Assembly: GCF_026627255.1 (NCBI RefSeq)
Contig: NZ_JAPNLM010000009.1
Coordinates: 124,001-188,000 of the forward strand
DNA from: Streptomyces antarcticus
Lineage (GTDB): Bacteria > Actinomycetota > Actinomycetes > Streptomycetales > Streptomycetaceae
Direction of reading: 5' to 3'
Length of the DNA stretch: 64,000 nucleotides
In this document: positions 43,492 through 54,278 of the stretch, piece after piece
Numbering within the stretch: the stretch's first letter is position 1
How the letters are laid out: each line of letters opens with the position of its first letter
Made by a program: the position numbers and the translations under genes
The notes under the pieces: generated by a model
Databases searched by the model: none
Told to the model about the DNA's origin: nothing
What the model saw: only the letters and a program-made list of their open reading frames with translations

Positions 43492-44697
43492 GTGGCAGCA
43501 CCGCAGAACTACCTCGCAGTCATCAAGGTCATCGGTGTCGGCGGCGGTGGTGTCAATGCCATCAACCGAATGATCGAGGTCGGTCTCAAGGGCGTCGAGT
43601 TCATCGCCATCAACACGGACGCCCAGGCGCTGTTGATGAGCGACGCCGACGTCAAGCTCGACGTCGGCCGCGAACTCACCCGGGGCCTCGGCGCCGGCGC
43701 CAATCCGGCCGTCGGTCGCAAGGCGGCAGAGGACCACCGCGAGGAGATCGAGGAGGTCCTCAAGGGGGCCGACATGGTCTTCGTCACCGCCGGTGAGGGC
43801 GGCGGCACCGGCACCGGCGGCGCACCCGTCGTCGCCAACATCGCGCGCTCGCTGGGCGCCCTGACGATCGGTGTGGTCACCCGGCCGTTCACCTTCGAGG
43901 GCAGGCGCCGGGCGAACCAGGCGGAGGACGGCATCGCCGAGCTCCGCGAAGAGGTCGACACCCTCATCGTCATCCCCAACGACCGGCTGCTGTCCATCTC
44001 GGACCGCCAGGTCAGCGTGCTCGACGCCTTCAAGTCGGCCGACCAGGTCCTGCTGTCGGGCGTCCAGGGCATCACCGATCTCATCACCACCCCGGGTCTG
44101 ATCAACCTCGACTTCGCCGACGTCAAGTCCGTGATGTCCGAGGCCGGCTCGGCGCTCATGGGCATCGGCTCGGCCCGCGGCGACGACCGCGCGGTGGCCG
44201 CGGCCGAGATGGCGATCTCCTCGCCGCTGCTGGAGGCGTCCATCGACGGCGCCCGCGGCGTGCTGCTCTCCATCTCCGGTGGCTCGGACCTCGGTCTCTT
44301 CGAGATCAACGAGGCCGCGCAGCTGGTGAGCGAGGCCGCGCACCCCGAGGCGAACATCATCTTCGGCGCCGTCATCGACGACGCGCTCGGCGACGAGGTA
44401 CGGGTCACCGTCATCGCGGCCGGGTTCGACGGCGGACAGCCCCCGGCCCGCCGGGACAACGTCATCGGCGCCGCGTCCACGAAGCGCGAGGAGCCGGCAC
44501 CCGCGCCGGTCCGCTCGGCGGAGCCGGTCCGTCCGGCCTTCGGCGGGCTCGGCTCGGTCACCCCGCGCGAGGAGCCCCCGGCCCCCGTCGAGCCGGCCCC
44601 GGTCGAGGTCCAGGCCCCCGCGCCGCAGGTCCCGACGGCCCGGCCGTACCAGGACAGCCCGGCCGAGGAACTGGACGTCCCGGACTTCTTGAAGTGA
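43492..44697 (+). CDS. ftsZ: Cell division GTPase FtsZ
   Basis: The tubulin-like GTPase that forms the division ring, needed in Streptomyces for cross-walls and for the ladder of sporulation septa. The 401-residue protein has VIGVGGGGVNAINRM, the GTP signature GGGTGTGG at 103-110, the T7 catalytic loop NLDFADVKSVM (205-215, with Asp207 and Asp210), and the C-terminal peptide DVPDFLK that binds SepF. A Pro/Glu/Ala linker of about 70 residues lies between. GTG 43492 has GAGAGG upstream. Its stop overlaps the pgeF start. Confidence 0.98.
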   Translation: MAAPQNYLAVIKVIGVGGGGVNAINRMIEVGLKGVEFIAINTDAQALLMSDADVKLDVGRELTRGLGAGANPAVGRKAAEDHREEIEEVLKGADMVFVTAGEGGGTGTGGAPVVANIARSLGALTIGVVTRPFTFEGRRRANQAEDGIAELREEVDTLIVIPNDRLLSISDRQVSVLDAFKSADQVLLSGVQGITDLITTPGLINLDFADVKSVMSEAGSALMGIGSARGDDRAVAAAEMAISSPLLEASIDGARGVLLSISGGSDLGLFEINEAAQLVSEAAHPEANIIFGAVIDDALGDEVRVTVIAAGFDGGQPPARRDNVIGAASTKREEPAPAPVRSAEPVRPAFGGLGSVTPREEPPAPVEPAPVEVQAPAPQVPTARPYQDSPAEELDVPDFLK

Positions 44698-45425
44698 CAC
44701 CGGAGCAGCACCACGTGGGCGGCGCCCACTTCGCCTTCACCGACAGGTGGGGCGGAGTGAGCGCCGTTCCGTACGAAGAGCTCAACCTCGGCGGCGCGGT
44801 CGGAGACGACCCTGCCGCCGTTCTCGCGAACCGGGTCCGGGCGGCGGGGTCCCTGGGCATCGAGCCCGGCCGGGTGGTCTGGATGAACCAGGTGCACGGC
44901 CGGGACGTCGCGGTGGTCGACGGACCGTGGGCCGCCGACGCGGACATCCCCCGCGTGGACGCCGTGGTGAGCGCCCGCCGGGGGCTCGCCCTCGCCGTGC
45001 TCACCGCCGACTGCACGCCCGTCCTGCTGGCCGACCCCGTCGCCGGGGTCGTGGGCGCCGCGCACGCCGGGCGGCCGGGGCTGGTCGCCGGGGTCGTGCC
45101 CGCCGCCGTCGAGGCGATGGTGGCCCTCGGGGCCGAGCCGGGCCGGATCACCGCCCGTACCGGACCCGCGGTCTGCGGCCGCTGCTACGAGGTGCCCGCC
45201 GCAATGCGGGACGAGGTCGCCGCGGTGGTGCCGGCCGCCCGGGCCGAGACCAGCTGGGGCACACCGGCCGTCGACGTGGTCGCCGGAGTCCACGCGCAGC
45301 TCGCGGAGGCGGGGGTGATGGAGAGTCGCCGTTCCCCGGTCTGCACACTGGAGTCGCGGGACCACTTCTCGTACCGCCGCGACCGGGTGACCGGGCGGCT
45401 TGCCGGATATGTCTGGTTGGACTGA
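44694..45425 (+). CDS. pgeF: Purine nucleoside phosphorylase/laccase-domain protein (YfiH)
   Basis: A 243-residue protein of the YfiH (DUF152, CNF1-like) family. Members have been reported as zinc-dependent purine nucleoside phosphorylases or deaminases and, in E. coli, as editing a wrong amino acid in peptidoglycan precursors. The zinc-site blocks are present: NQVHGRD, LTADCTPVLL and GAAHAGRPGL. The catalytic cysteine-containing segment GPAVCGRCYEV also fits. GTG 44694 overlaps the ftsZ stop. Conserved association with ftsZ favours a role near cell-wall synthesis. Confidence 0.9.
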   Translation: MTPEQHHVGGAHFAFTDRWGGVSAVPYEELNLGGAVGDDPAAVLANRVRAAGSLGIEPGRVVWMNQVHGRDVAVVDGPWAADADIPRVDAVVSARRGLALAVLTADCTPVLLADPVAGVVGAAHAGRPGLVAGVVPAAVEAMVALGAEPGRITARTGPAVCGRCYEVPAAMRDEVAAVVPAARAETSWGTPAVDVVAGVHAQLAEAGVMESRRSPVCTLESRDHFSYRRDRVTGRLAGYVWLD

Positions 45426-45428
45426 AAA

Positions 45429-46148
45429 ATGACGGACCGTGAGTCGGAACTCGCCGAAAACCTGGCGCGGGTGGAGGAACGCCTCTCGTCGGCCTGTGCG
45501 GCGGCGGGACGCGGGCGGGACGAGGTGACCCTCATCGTGGTCACCAAGACCTACCCGGCGAGTGACGTACGGCTGCTGGCGGACCTGGGTGTCCGTCATG
45601 TGGCGGAGAATCGCGACCAGGACGCCGCCCCCAAGGCGGAGGCCTGCGCGGACCTGCCGCTCACCTGGCACTTCGTCGGCCAGTTGCAGACCAACAAAGT
45701 CCGTTCCGTGGCGGGATACGCGCACCTGGTGCAGTCGGTCGACCGGCCCAAGCTCGTGACGGCCCTGTCCGCGGCCGCCGCGCACGCGGGCCGGGAGCTC
45801 GGCTGCCTCGTACAGATCGCCCTCGACGCCGAGTCGGGCGGACGGGGGGCCCGCGGGGGCGCCGCACCGGAGCAGCTCGCGGAGTTGGCGGCCCTCGTGG
45901 CCGGCTCGCCCGGACTGCGGATCGACGGGCTGATGACCGTCGCGCCGCTGGCCGGTCCGTACGCGGGACGCGAACAGGCCGCTTTCGAGCGGCTGGTGGA
46001 ATTGTCATCCCGGCTGCGCGCGGACCATCCGGCTGCCACGATGGTCTCGGCCGGGATGAGCGCAGACCTGGAACAGGCCGTGGCGGCCGGTGCGACACAT
46101 GTACGCGTCGGCACTGCGGTACTCGGCGCGAGACCCCGGCTCGGGTAA
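45429..46148 (+). CDS. YggS-family PLP-binding protein (YlmE)
   Basis: A 239-residue single-domain PLP protein of the YggS/PLPBP family, involved in keeping pyridoxal phosphate levels in balance. The Schiff-base lysine is in VVTKTYPASDV; WHFVGQLQTNK, LDGLMTVAPL-like GLMTVAP and VRVGTAVLG are conserved blocks. In Streptomyces ylmE follows ftsZ and pgeF, and deletions affect sporulation septa only mildly. ATG 45429 is 3 nt after the pgeF stop. Confidence 0.92.
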   Translation: MTDRESELAENLARVEERLSSACAAAGRGRDEVTLIVVTKTYPASDVRLLADLGVRHVAENRDQDAAPKAEACADLPLTWHFVGQLQTNKVRSVAGYAHLVQSVDRPKLVTALSAAAAHAGRELGCLVQIALDAESGGRGARGGAAPEQLAELAALVAGSPGLRIDGLMTVAPLAGPYAGREQAAFERLVELSSRLRADHPAATMVSAGMSADLEQAVAAGATHVRVGTAVLGARPRLG

Positions 46149-46297
46149 CGTCGCGAAGAAAGTCGGACCACAGCAGAAAATATGGTCATTCCCGCTGATG
46201 GGCGGGCAGACCACGTGGATCGCGGGCAGTTGGTGACATTCGTGACACAGCGGCACCTGCGACAGGGCGATCCACCACAGAGCGGAGGACTCAGAGA

Positions 46298-46915
46298 ATG
46301 GCCGGCGCGATGCGCAAGATGGCGGTCTACCTCGGCCTCGTGGAGGACGACCGGTACGACAACCCGGGGTACGACCCCGACGACGAGTTCGAGCCCGAGC
46401 CGGAACCCGAGCGAGCCCGAGACCGGGACCGCCGACCGCAGCCTGTTCACCAAGCGCCCGTATCGGACGAACCGGTACGAGTCGCACAGCCACCAGCGCA
46501 GCGGGAACCCATCCCAATTCCGGTTGAAAACGGACGTCCTGCGCGAATCGCCCCCGTGGCATCCATCACACCCGATCGCTCGAACCTGGAGAAGAACGCC
46601 CCCGTGATCATGCCCAAGGTCGTCTCCGAGCGGGAGCCGTACCGCATCACGACGCTGCACCCCCGGACCTACAACGAGGCCCGTACCATCGGGGAACACT
46701 TCCGTGAGGGCACTCCGGTGATCATGAATCTCACGGAGATGGACGATACGGATGCGAAGCGTCTCGTGGACTTCGCCGCCGGTCTCGTCTTCGGTCTGCA
46801 CGGCAGCATTGAACGCGTGACACAGAAGGTGTTCCTGCTGTCGCCTGCTAACGTCGATGTCACGGCGGAGGACAAGGCCCGCATCGCGGAGGGCGGGTTC
46901 TTCAACCAAAGCTAG
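46298..46915 (+). CDS. sepF: Cell division protein SepF
   Basis: Membrane-anchoring and bundling partner of FtsZ, essential in actinobacteria that lack FtsA. The 205-residue protein starts MAGAMRKMAVYLGLVEDD, an amphipathic membrane-binding helix, then a Pro/Arg/Glu-rich linker, then the globular SepF domain from about 110 (ITTLHPRTYNEARTIGEHF, VIMNLTEMDD, RLVDFAAGLVFGL, VFLLSPANV). GGAGG is 9 nt upstream of ATG 46298. The 149-nt gap before it holds TGACATTCGTGACAC (about 46234-46248), with a GACAC core. Confidence 0.96.
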   Translation: MAGAMRKMAVYLGLVEDDRYDNPGYDPDDEFEPEPEPERARDRDRRPQPVHQAPVSDEPVRVAQPPAQREPIPIPVENGRPARIAPVASITPDRSNLEKNAPVIMPKVVSEREPYRITTLHPRTYNEARTIGEHFREGTPVIMNLTEMDDTDAKRLVDFAAGLVFGLHGSIERVTQKVFLLSPANVDVTAEDKARIAEGGFFNQS

Positions 46916-46975
46916 ACCGATCCGTCAGATACGGGACCGGGAACAGAGCGGAAGCTGGGGAGAGGGAAGCGCGGG

Positions 46976-47272
46976 ATGGGTGTCGCACTACAGGTCGTCT
47001 ACATCGCGCTGATGTGCTTCCTCATCGTGCTGATCTTCCGACTGGTCATGGACTACGTGTTTCAGTTCGCACGTTCATGGACACCCGGCAAGGCGATGGT
47101 GGTCGTTTTGGAGGCCACCTACACTGTCACCGATCCACCGCTCAAGCTTCTTCGGCGTTTCATCCCGCCGTTGCGTCTCGGGGGCGTGGCACTCGACCTG
47201 TCCTTCTTCGTTCTGATGATCATCGTTTACATCCTCATCAGTTTCGTGAGCACCGCTGCGAGAAGCGTGTGA
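46976..47272 (+). CDS. YggT-family membrane protein (YlmG/SepG)
   Basis: A 98-residue protein with two membrane segments (VVYIALMCFLIVLIFRLVM and LSFFVLMIIVYILISFV) and the family block LEATYTVTDPPLKLLRRFIPPLRLGG between them. In Streptomyces this YlmG-like protein has been described as SepG, which helps position FtsZ and compacts the spore nucleoid. ATG 46976 has a GGGGAGAGGG tract upstream. It lies between sepF and divIVA, as in other actinobacteria. Confidence 0.93.
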   Translation: MGVALQVVYIALMCFLIVLIFRLVMDYVFQFARSWTPGKAMVVVLEATYTVTDPPLKLLRRFIPPLRLGGVALDLSFFVLMIIVYILISFVSTAARSV

Positions 47273-47354
47273 ACGATGTGCTCCCCCGCAGGCGCGGGGA
47301 CAGTCCCGATACGGTCTTGCCGACTGCCGACGACTACGTAGAGGTGAAGAAGAG

Positions 47355-48611
47355 ATGCCGCTGACCCCCGAGGACGTGCGGAACAAGCAGTTCACGACCG
47401 TCCGCCTCCGAGAAGGCTATGACGAGGACGAGGTCGATGCCTTCCTCGACGAGGTCGAGTCCGAACTGACGCGCCTGCTGCGCGAGAACGAGGACCTGCG
47501 CGCCAAGCTGGCCGCCGCCACGCGTGCCGCCGCGCAGAACCAGCAGCAGCAGGGCATGCGCAAGCCGGAACCCCAGGACCAGCGAGGCCCCGGCGCCCCC
47601 GTGCCCGCGGCCATATCCGGCCCGCCGCAGCAGCAGCAGCCCCAGATGGGCCCGCCCCAGCTGCCGGGCGGCCAGCCGCAGCTGCCGCCGGGCCCCGGCG
47701 GGAACGGACCGCAGGGTCCGGGCCCGATGGGCGGCCCCATGCAGCAGCACCCGATGGGTGGACCGCAGGGCATGGGCCAGCAGTCCATGCAGCAGCAGCA
47801 GCAGCACCAGCAGCAGCCCCAGCAGCAGCAGTCGATGGGCGGCCAGAACCCGCTCGGCCAGCCGATGGGCCAGCAGATGCAGCCCATGGGGCAGCAGATG
47901 CAGCCGATGGGGCAGCAGATGCAGCCCATGGGCCAGCAGATGCACCAGCAGCAGCCCCAGCAGCTTCCGCAGCAGAGCCCCGGTGGCGACAGCGCCGCCC
48001 GCGTCCTGTCGCTGGCGCAGCAGACCGCCGACCAGGCGATCGCGGAGGCCCGTGCCGAGGCCAACAAGATCGTCGGTGAGGCCCGGTCGCGCGCCGAGGG
48101 TCTGGAGCGGGACGCCCGCGCCAAGGCCGACGCGCTGGAGCGGGACGCGCAGGAGAAGCACCGCGTCGCGATGGGCTCCCTGGAGTCCGCCCGCGCCACG
48201 CTGGAGCGCAAGGTCGAGGACCTGCGGGGCTTCGAGCGCGAGTACCGCACGCGTCTGAAGTCCTACCTGGAGTCGCAGCTGCGTCAGCTGGAGACCCAGG
48301 CCGACGACTCCCTGGCCCCGCCGCGCAACCCGGGTGCCCCCTCGCTGCCGCCGTCGCCGTCGCCCTCGATGGCTCCGGCCGGTGCGATGGGCCACTCCAT
48401 GGGAGGCCCGTCCATGGGCGGCCCGTCGATGGGCGGCCCGTCCTCCATGGGCGGTCCCTCCCCGATGGGTGCCCCGTCCTACGGCGGCAACCAGCAGCAG
48501 ATGTCCCCGGCGATGACCCAGCCGATGGCTCCGGTGCGGCCGGCTGCGCCGCAGCCGATGCAGGCGCCGTCTCCCATGCGGGGCTTCCTGATCGACGAGG
48601 ACGACAACTAG
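47355..48611 (+). CDS. divIVA: Polar growth protein DivIVA
   Basis: Essential coiled-coil scaffold at hyphal tips that organises apical wall growth and branching. The 418-residue product has the membrane-curvature domain MPLTPEDVRNKQFTTVRLRE with coiled coil to about 55, then a Gln/Pro/Met/Gly-rich linker of about 150 residues with MQPMGQQ repeated, then a long second coiled coil (about 215-320, SAARVLSLAQQTADQAIAEA onward) and a C-terminal tail repeating SMGGP. The linker is much longer than in Mycobacterium Wag31. GAGGTGAAGAAGAG precedes ATG 47355. Confidence 0.97.
   Translation: MPLTPEDVRNKQFTTVRLREGYDEDEVDAFLDEVESELTRLLRENEDLRAKLAAATRAAAQNQQQQGMRKPEPQDQRGPGAPVPAAISGPPQQQQPQMGPPQLPGGQPQLPPGPGGNGPQGPGPMGGPMQQHPMGGPQGMGQQSMQQQQQHQQQPQQQQSMGGQNPLGQPMGQQMQPMGQQMQPMGQQMQPMGQQMHQQQPQQLPQQSPGGDSAARVLSLAQQTADQAIAEARAEANKIVGEARSRAEGLERDARAKADALERDAQEKHRVAMGSLESARATLERKVEDLRGFEREYRTRLKSYLESQLRQLETQADDSLAPPRNPGAPSLPPSPSPSMAPAGAMGHSMGGPSMGGPSMGGPSSMGGPSPMGAPSYGGNQQQMSPAMTQPMAPVRPAAPQPMQAPSPMRGFLIDEDDN
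47868..47944 (+). repeat. In-frame tandem repeats in the divIVA linker
   Basis: A 21-nt unit close to CAGCAGATGCAGCCCATGGGG recurs about four times, encoding Gln-Gln-Met-Gln-Pro-Met-Gly. CAG-rich tracts flank it (47790-47835). Copy number is expected to vary between strains. Confidence 0.75.
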
Positions 48612-48642
48612 GCGCCGCGTTCGGCGTCGGCACAGTCGCTTC

Positions 48643-48688
48643 ACGGGCCGGGCCCGGTTCCCCTTCGGGGGTGCCGGGCCCGGCCCGT
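48643..48688 (+). terminator. divIVA terminator with UUCG loop
   Basis: A 15-bp stem (48643-48657 with 48674-48688; left arm ACGGGCCGGGCCCGG) carries an inner CCCC-TTC-GGGG hairpin that can form a cUUCGg tetraloop, followed by TT. It ends the dcw transcription. Confidence 0.85.
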
Positions 48689-48700
48689 TTCGTGTGTCCC

Positions 48701-48838
48701 GGTGCCGGTGCCGGTGCCGGCCGGTGGCTGGGGCCGGTGTCGCTGCCGTCGGGCGGGTGCGGCCCACCGCCCTGGGGCGGAGCCCCGGAGGTCTGAGCCC
48801 CGCCGGATGCCGAGGCGCGGGGGACTCGGGGAAACGGG
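48701..48838. repeat. GC-rich gap with short repeats
   Basis: The gap between divIVA and ileS contains GGTGCC repeated about four times (48701-48722) and a segment GGGGCGGAGCCCCGGAGGTCTG (48775-48796; cited as a recognised element) that resembles the dispersed Streptomyces repeat also found at 55809-55955. No gene is supported. Confidence 0.45.
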
Positions 48839-48878
48839 AGCGGCCCGTACCCCCCCGGGAGGGTGGGTACGGGCCGCT
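48839..48878 (-). terminator. ileS terminator
   Basis: AGCGGCCCGTACCC (48839-48852) pairs exactly with 48865-48878 around a 12-nt loop, 11 nt beyond the ileS stop. Confidence 0.8.
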
Positions 48879-48888
48879 GGGGGTGGGG

Positions 48889-52068
<3,180 letters not shown>

Positions 52069-52083
52069 GAGGCTGAACTCTTC

Positions 52084-52356
52084 CTCCGGCGGGATGTCAC
52101 TTCCGTCCGGAGGGACGAGGGCCGTCACGGCTCCCGCGGTACCACCCTCCTTGGCCGCCGGACACGTCCGATGGCCCCCTCATTGGGGTGCGAAGCCGGT
52201 TCTACTCGCCGTACGCGGGCCCGGGGGTCGCGTACGCGCTTTCTTCCGGCGGCTCCGGGGTGATCCTTCACGTCGCGCTCGCCCCCGGGCTCTCACCGTC
52301 CCCGGGTCGCTCCTGGCTGCGTCCGACGCTACTCGTCCCCATCCATGCCTCTCGCT
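52084..52356 (-). ncRNA. T-box leader of ileS (translational type)
   Basis: On the minus strand, AGGGTGGTACCGCGG (plus 52135-52149) is the T-box antiterminator/antisequestrator core that reads the tRNA CCA end. The specifier is probably ATC (plus 52262-52264) within GTGAAGGATCACC, matching Ile. Near the start codon, CCTCCGG can pair with CCGGAGG, which contains the ileS ribosome site. So uncharged tRNA-Ile would free the ribosome site, as in other actinobacterial ileS T-boxes. No intrinsic terminator follows the T-box. Confidence 0.9.
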
Positions 52357-52362
52357 GGGGCC

Positions 52363-52368
52363 AGTGTA
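52363..52368 (-). promoter_or_regulatory. -10 box of the ileS leader transcript
   Basis: TACACT on the minus strand would start the transcript near 52356, giving a T-box leader of about 290 nt. No good -35 box was seen. Confidence 0.4.
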
Positions 52369-52422
52369 CGGGCCGGGGGCGCGGTCGGCCTACCGGTCCC
52401 CGGGGGCGTGCGCGGCGGCCCG

Positions 52423-52453
52423 CCCTTCCGGCGCCCCGGGGGCGCCGGAAGGG
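52423..52453. repeat. 15-bp perfect inverted repeat in a divergent gap
   Basis: CCCTTCCGGCGCCCC (52423-52437) and its exact complement (52439-52453) are separated by one base. It lies upstream of both divergent genes, where no transcript needs to end. It could be a protein site or an insulating terminator. Confidence 0.6.
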
Positions 52454-52692
52454 GGCGCGGGGCGGGGGCGGCGCGGCGGGCCGGGGCGGGCGGCCGGGTG
52501 CCCGAACGGGCTGACGCGCCGGTACGGCATCCGGTGGGGCGCGAGGGGACGGATTACCGGGCTTCCGGATGGGCACAACGGTTTCAGGTCGGCCACGAGG
52601 GAAGCGTCTCCCGTTGCCGCGGGGCCGGAGTCGATTTATCGTTCCGGCATGATTCGCGAGCAATGATCACAGTATGTGAAGGGGCCGCGGCC

Positions 52693-53475
52693 ATGGTGGC
52701 GAAGAAGACCGCCGGGAGTACAGCCAAGAGGGCCGCCGGGAAGGCTGCGGCGACCGAGGAAGCGGCTCCGGCCGGGAAGAAGACCGCTGCCCGGAAGTCC
52801 GCTGCCCGCAAGACCGCCGCCGCCACGAAGGCGACGACGGGAAAGACGACCGCCGCCGAGGCCCAGGCCGAGGGTGCGGGCGCCGCCGAGAAGACGGGTG
52901 CCGTCGAGAAGCGGAAGGTCACGGCCAAGGCGGCCGGGACCGAGGGGGCGGCGCATGCCGCGAAGAAGACGGGAGTCCGCAAAGTGGTTGCCAAGAAGAG
53001 CACCGGTACGGCGAGGAAGACGGCGGCGGCCGCCACCAGCGGGCTGCCCAAGACGCGCGTCACCGAGGTCACCGTGCCGGGCGAGCTCGCCGTACGGCCC
53101 GGCGAGGACCCGTGGACGCGCGGAGAGGTCGACGAGGCCCGCACCGGCCTGATGAGCGAGGTGCTGCGGCTGCGCGCCGAACTGGACGCCTCCGAGGCGG
53201 CCATCTCCGGCCTGATGCGGGACTCCGGCGACGGCGCGGGCGACGACCAGGCCGATACGGGCACCAAGAACATCACCCGGGAGTCCGAGCTGTCCCTCGC
53301 GGCGAACGCCACCTCGATGCTGGAGCAGACCGAGCGGGCTCTGGAGCGGCTGGAGGCGGGCACGTACGGCCTCTGCGAGAACTGCGGGCAGCCCATCGGC
53401 AAGGCCAGGATGCAGGCCTTCCCCCGGGCCACGCTGTGCGTGGACTGCAAGCAGAAGCAGGAGCGGCGGCACTAG
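52693..53475 (+). CDS. DksA/TraR zinc-finger protein with histone H1-like N-terminus
   Basis: A 260-residue protein of two parts. Residues 1-120 are a Lys/Ala/Thr tail with many AKK, ARK and KTAA units, like histone H1 or HupS-type DNA-binding tails. Residues about 130-260 form the DksA/TraR domain: a coiled coil (DEARTGLMSEVLRLRAEL), RLEAGTYGLCENCGQPIG and LCVDCKQKQE with the four zinc cysteines. TraR/DksA proteins act on RNA polymerase through the secondary channel. ATG 52693 is preferred since GAAGGGG stands 8 nt upstream; ATG 52663 is also in frame. Divergent from ileS. Confidence 0.88.
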   Translation: MVAKKTAGSTAKRAAGKAAATEEAAPAGKKTAARKSAARKTAAATKATTGKTTAAEAQAEGAGAAEKTGAVEKRKVTAKAAGTEGAAHAAKKTGVRKVVAKKSTGTARKTAAAATSGLPKTRVTEVTVPGELAVRPGEDPWTRGEVDEARTGLMSEVLRLRAELDASEAAISGLMRDSGDGAGDDQADTGTKNITRESELSLAANATSMLEQTERALERLEAGTYGLCENCGQPIGKARMQAFPRATLCVDCKQKQERRH

Positions 53476-53656
53476 GGCCGTCCCGGCCCCGTCCCGGCCC
53501 GTCCCGGAGCCGTCCGCGCGGCGGGGCGGGAGCGGGTCGAGGGGGCGCCTGGAGGGCGCACGGCGGGTGCCCTGACGTACTCTCGTGTTCGGTCAGGGTC
53601 CAGGAACCTGGCGGAGCTGTGTCGCAACCTGGTTCGAGCTAGTTCGAGGGACTCAC

Positions 53657-54217
53657 GTGGCAGAGGCGGAGCGCATCATCGGTACGCCGGAGGTCGGGGA
53701 CGACTCCCAGCCGGAGTCCGCCGGGCCCAGGGGGCATCGGCGGATCATGGCACTGCTCGTCGTGGCGGTGCTCGCCTACGTGCTTGACCTCGGCAGCAAA
53801 CTGCTCGTCGTGGCGAAGCTGGAGCACCAGCCGCCGATCGAGATCATCGGCGACCTGCTGAAGTTCGAGGCCGTCCGCAACCCGGGCGCCGCCTTCGGCT
53901 TCGGCGAGGCCTTCACGATCATCTTCACCTGCATCGCGGCCAGTGTGATCGTCGTGATCATCCGGCTGGCCCGCAAGCTCTACAGCCTGCCGTGGGCGAT
54001 CGCGCTCGGCCTGCTGCTGGGCGGCGCCCTGGGCAACCTGACCGACCGGATCTTCCGCTCGCCGGGCGTGTTCCGCGGCGCGGTCGTCGACTTCATCGCT
54101 CCGGCCCACTTCGCGGTCTTCAACCTCGCGGACTCGGCGATCGTGTGCGGCGGCATCCTGATCGTGCTGCTGTCGTTCAAGGGCCTGGACCCGGACGGCA
54201 CCGTCCACAAGGACTGA
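53657..54217 (+). CDS. lspA: Lipoprotein signal peptidase
   Basis: Cleaves signal peptides of prolipoproteins after lipid modification of the cysteine; an inner-membrane aspartic protease. The 186-residue product has a polar N-terminus of about 28 residues and four membrane segments. The two catalytic aspartates are in GNLTDRIFRSPG and FNLADSAIVCGG; NPGAAFGF is also conserved. GTG 53657 has GAGGGA 7 nt upstream; the longer frame from 53585 is unlikely. rluD follows after 61 nt in the usual lspA-rluD order. Confidence 0.96.
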   Translation: MAEAERIIGTPEVGDDSQPESAGPRGHRRIMALLVVAVLAYVLDLGSKLLVVAKLEHQPPIEIIGDLLKFEAVRNPGAAFGFGEAFTIIFTCIAASVIVVIIRLARKLYSLPWAIALGLLLGGALGNLTDRIFRSPGVFRGAVVDFIAPAHFAVFNLADSAIVCGGILIVLLSFKGLDPDGTVHKD

Positions 54218-54266
54218 AGGACCGATCGCGGGGCCGCTCGCGGGACGGCCCGTCTGCCGAGTCCTG

Positions 54267-54272
54267 CATACT
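54267..54272 (+). promoter_or_regulatory. -10-like box before rluD
   Basis: CATACT ends 6 nt before the GTG at 54279, the spacing of a leaderless start, and there is no ribosome site. Confidence 0.35.
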
Positions 54273-54278
54273 CGACAG

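Noticed and set aside
47790..47960. Regular repeats that could suggest a CRISPR array
   Set aside because: They are contiguous, in frame, encode Gln/Met/Pro runs of DivIVA, and have no spacers.
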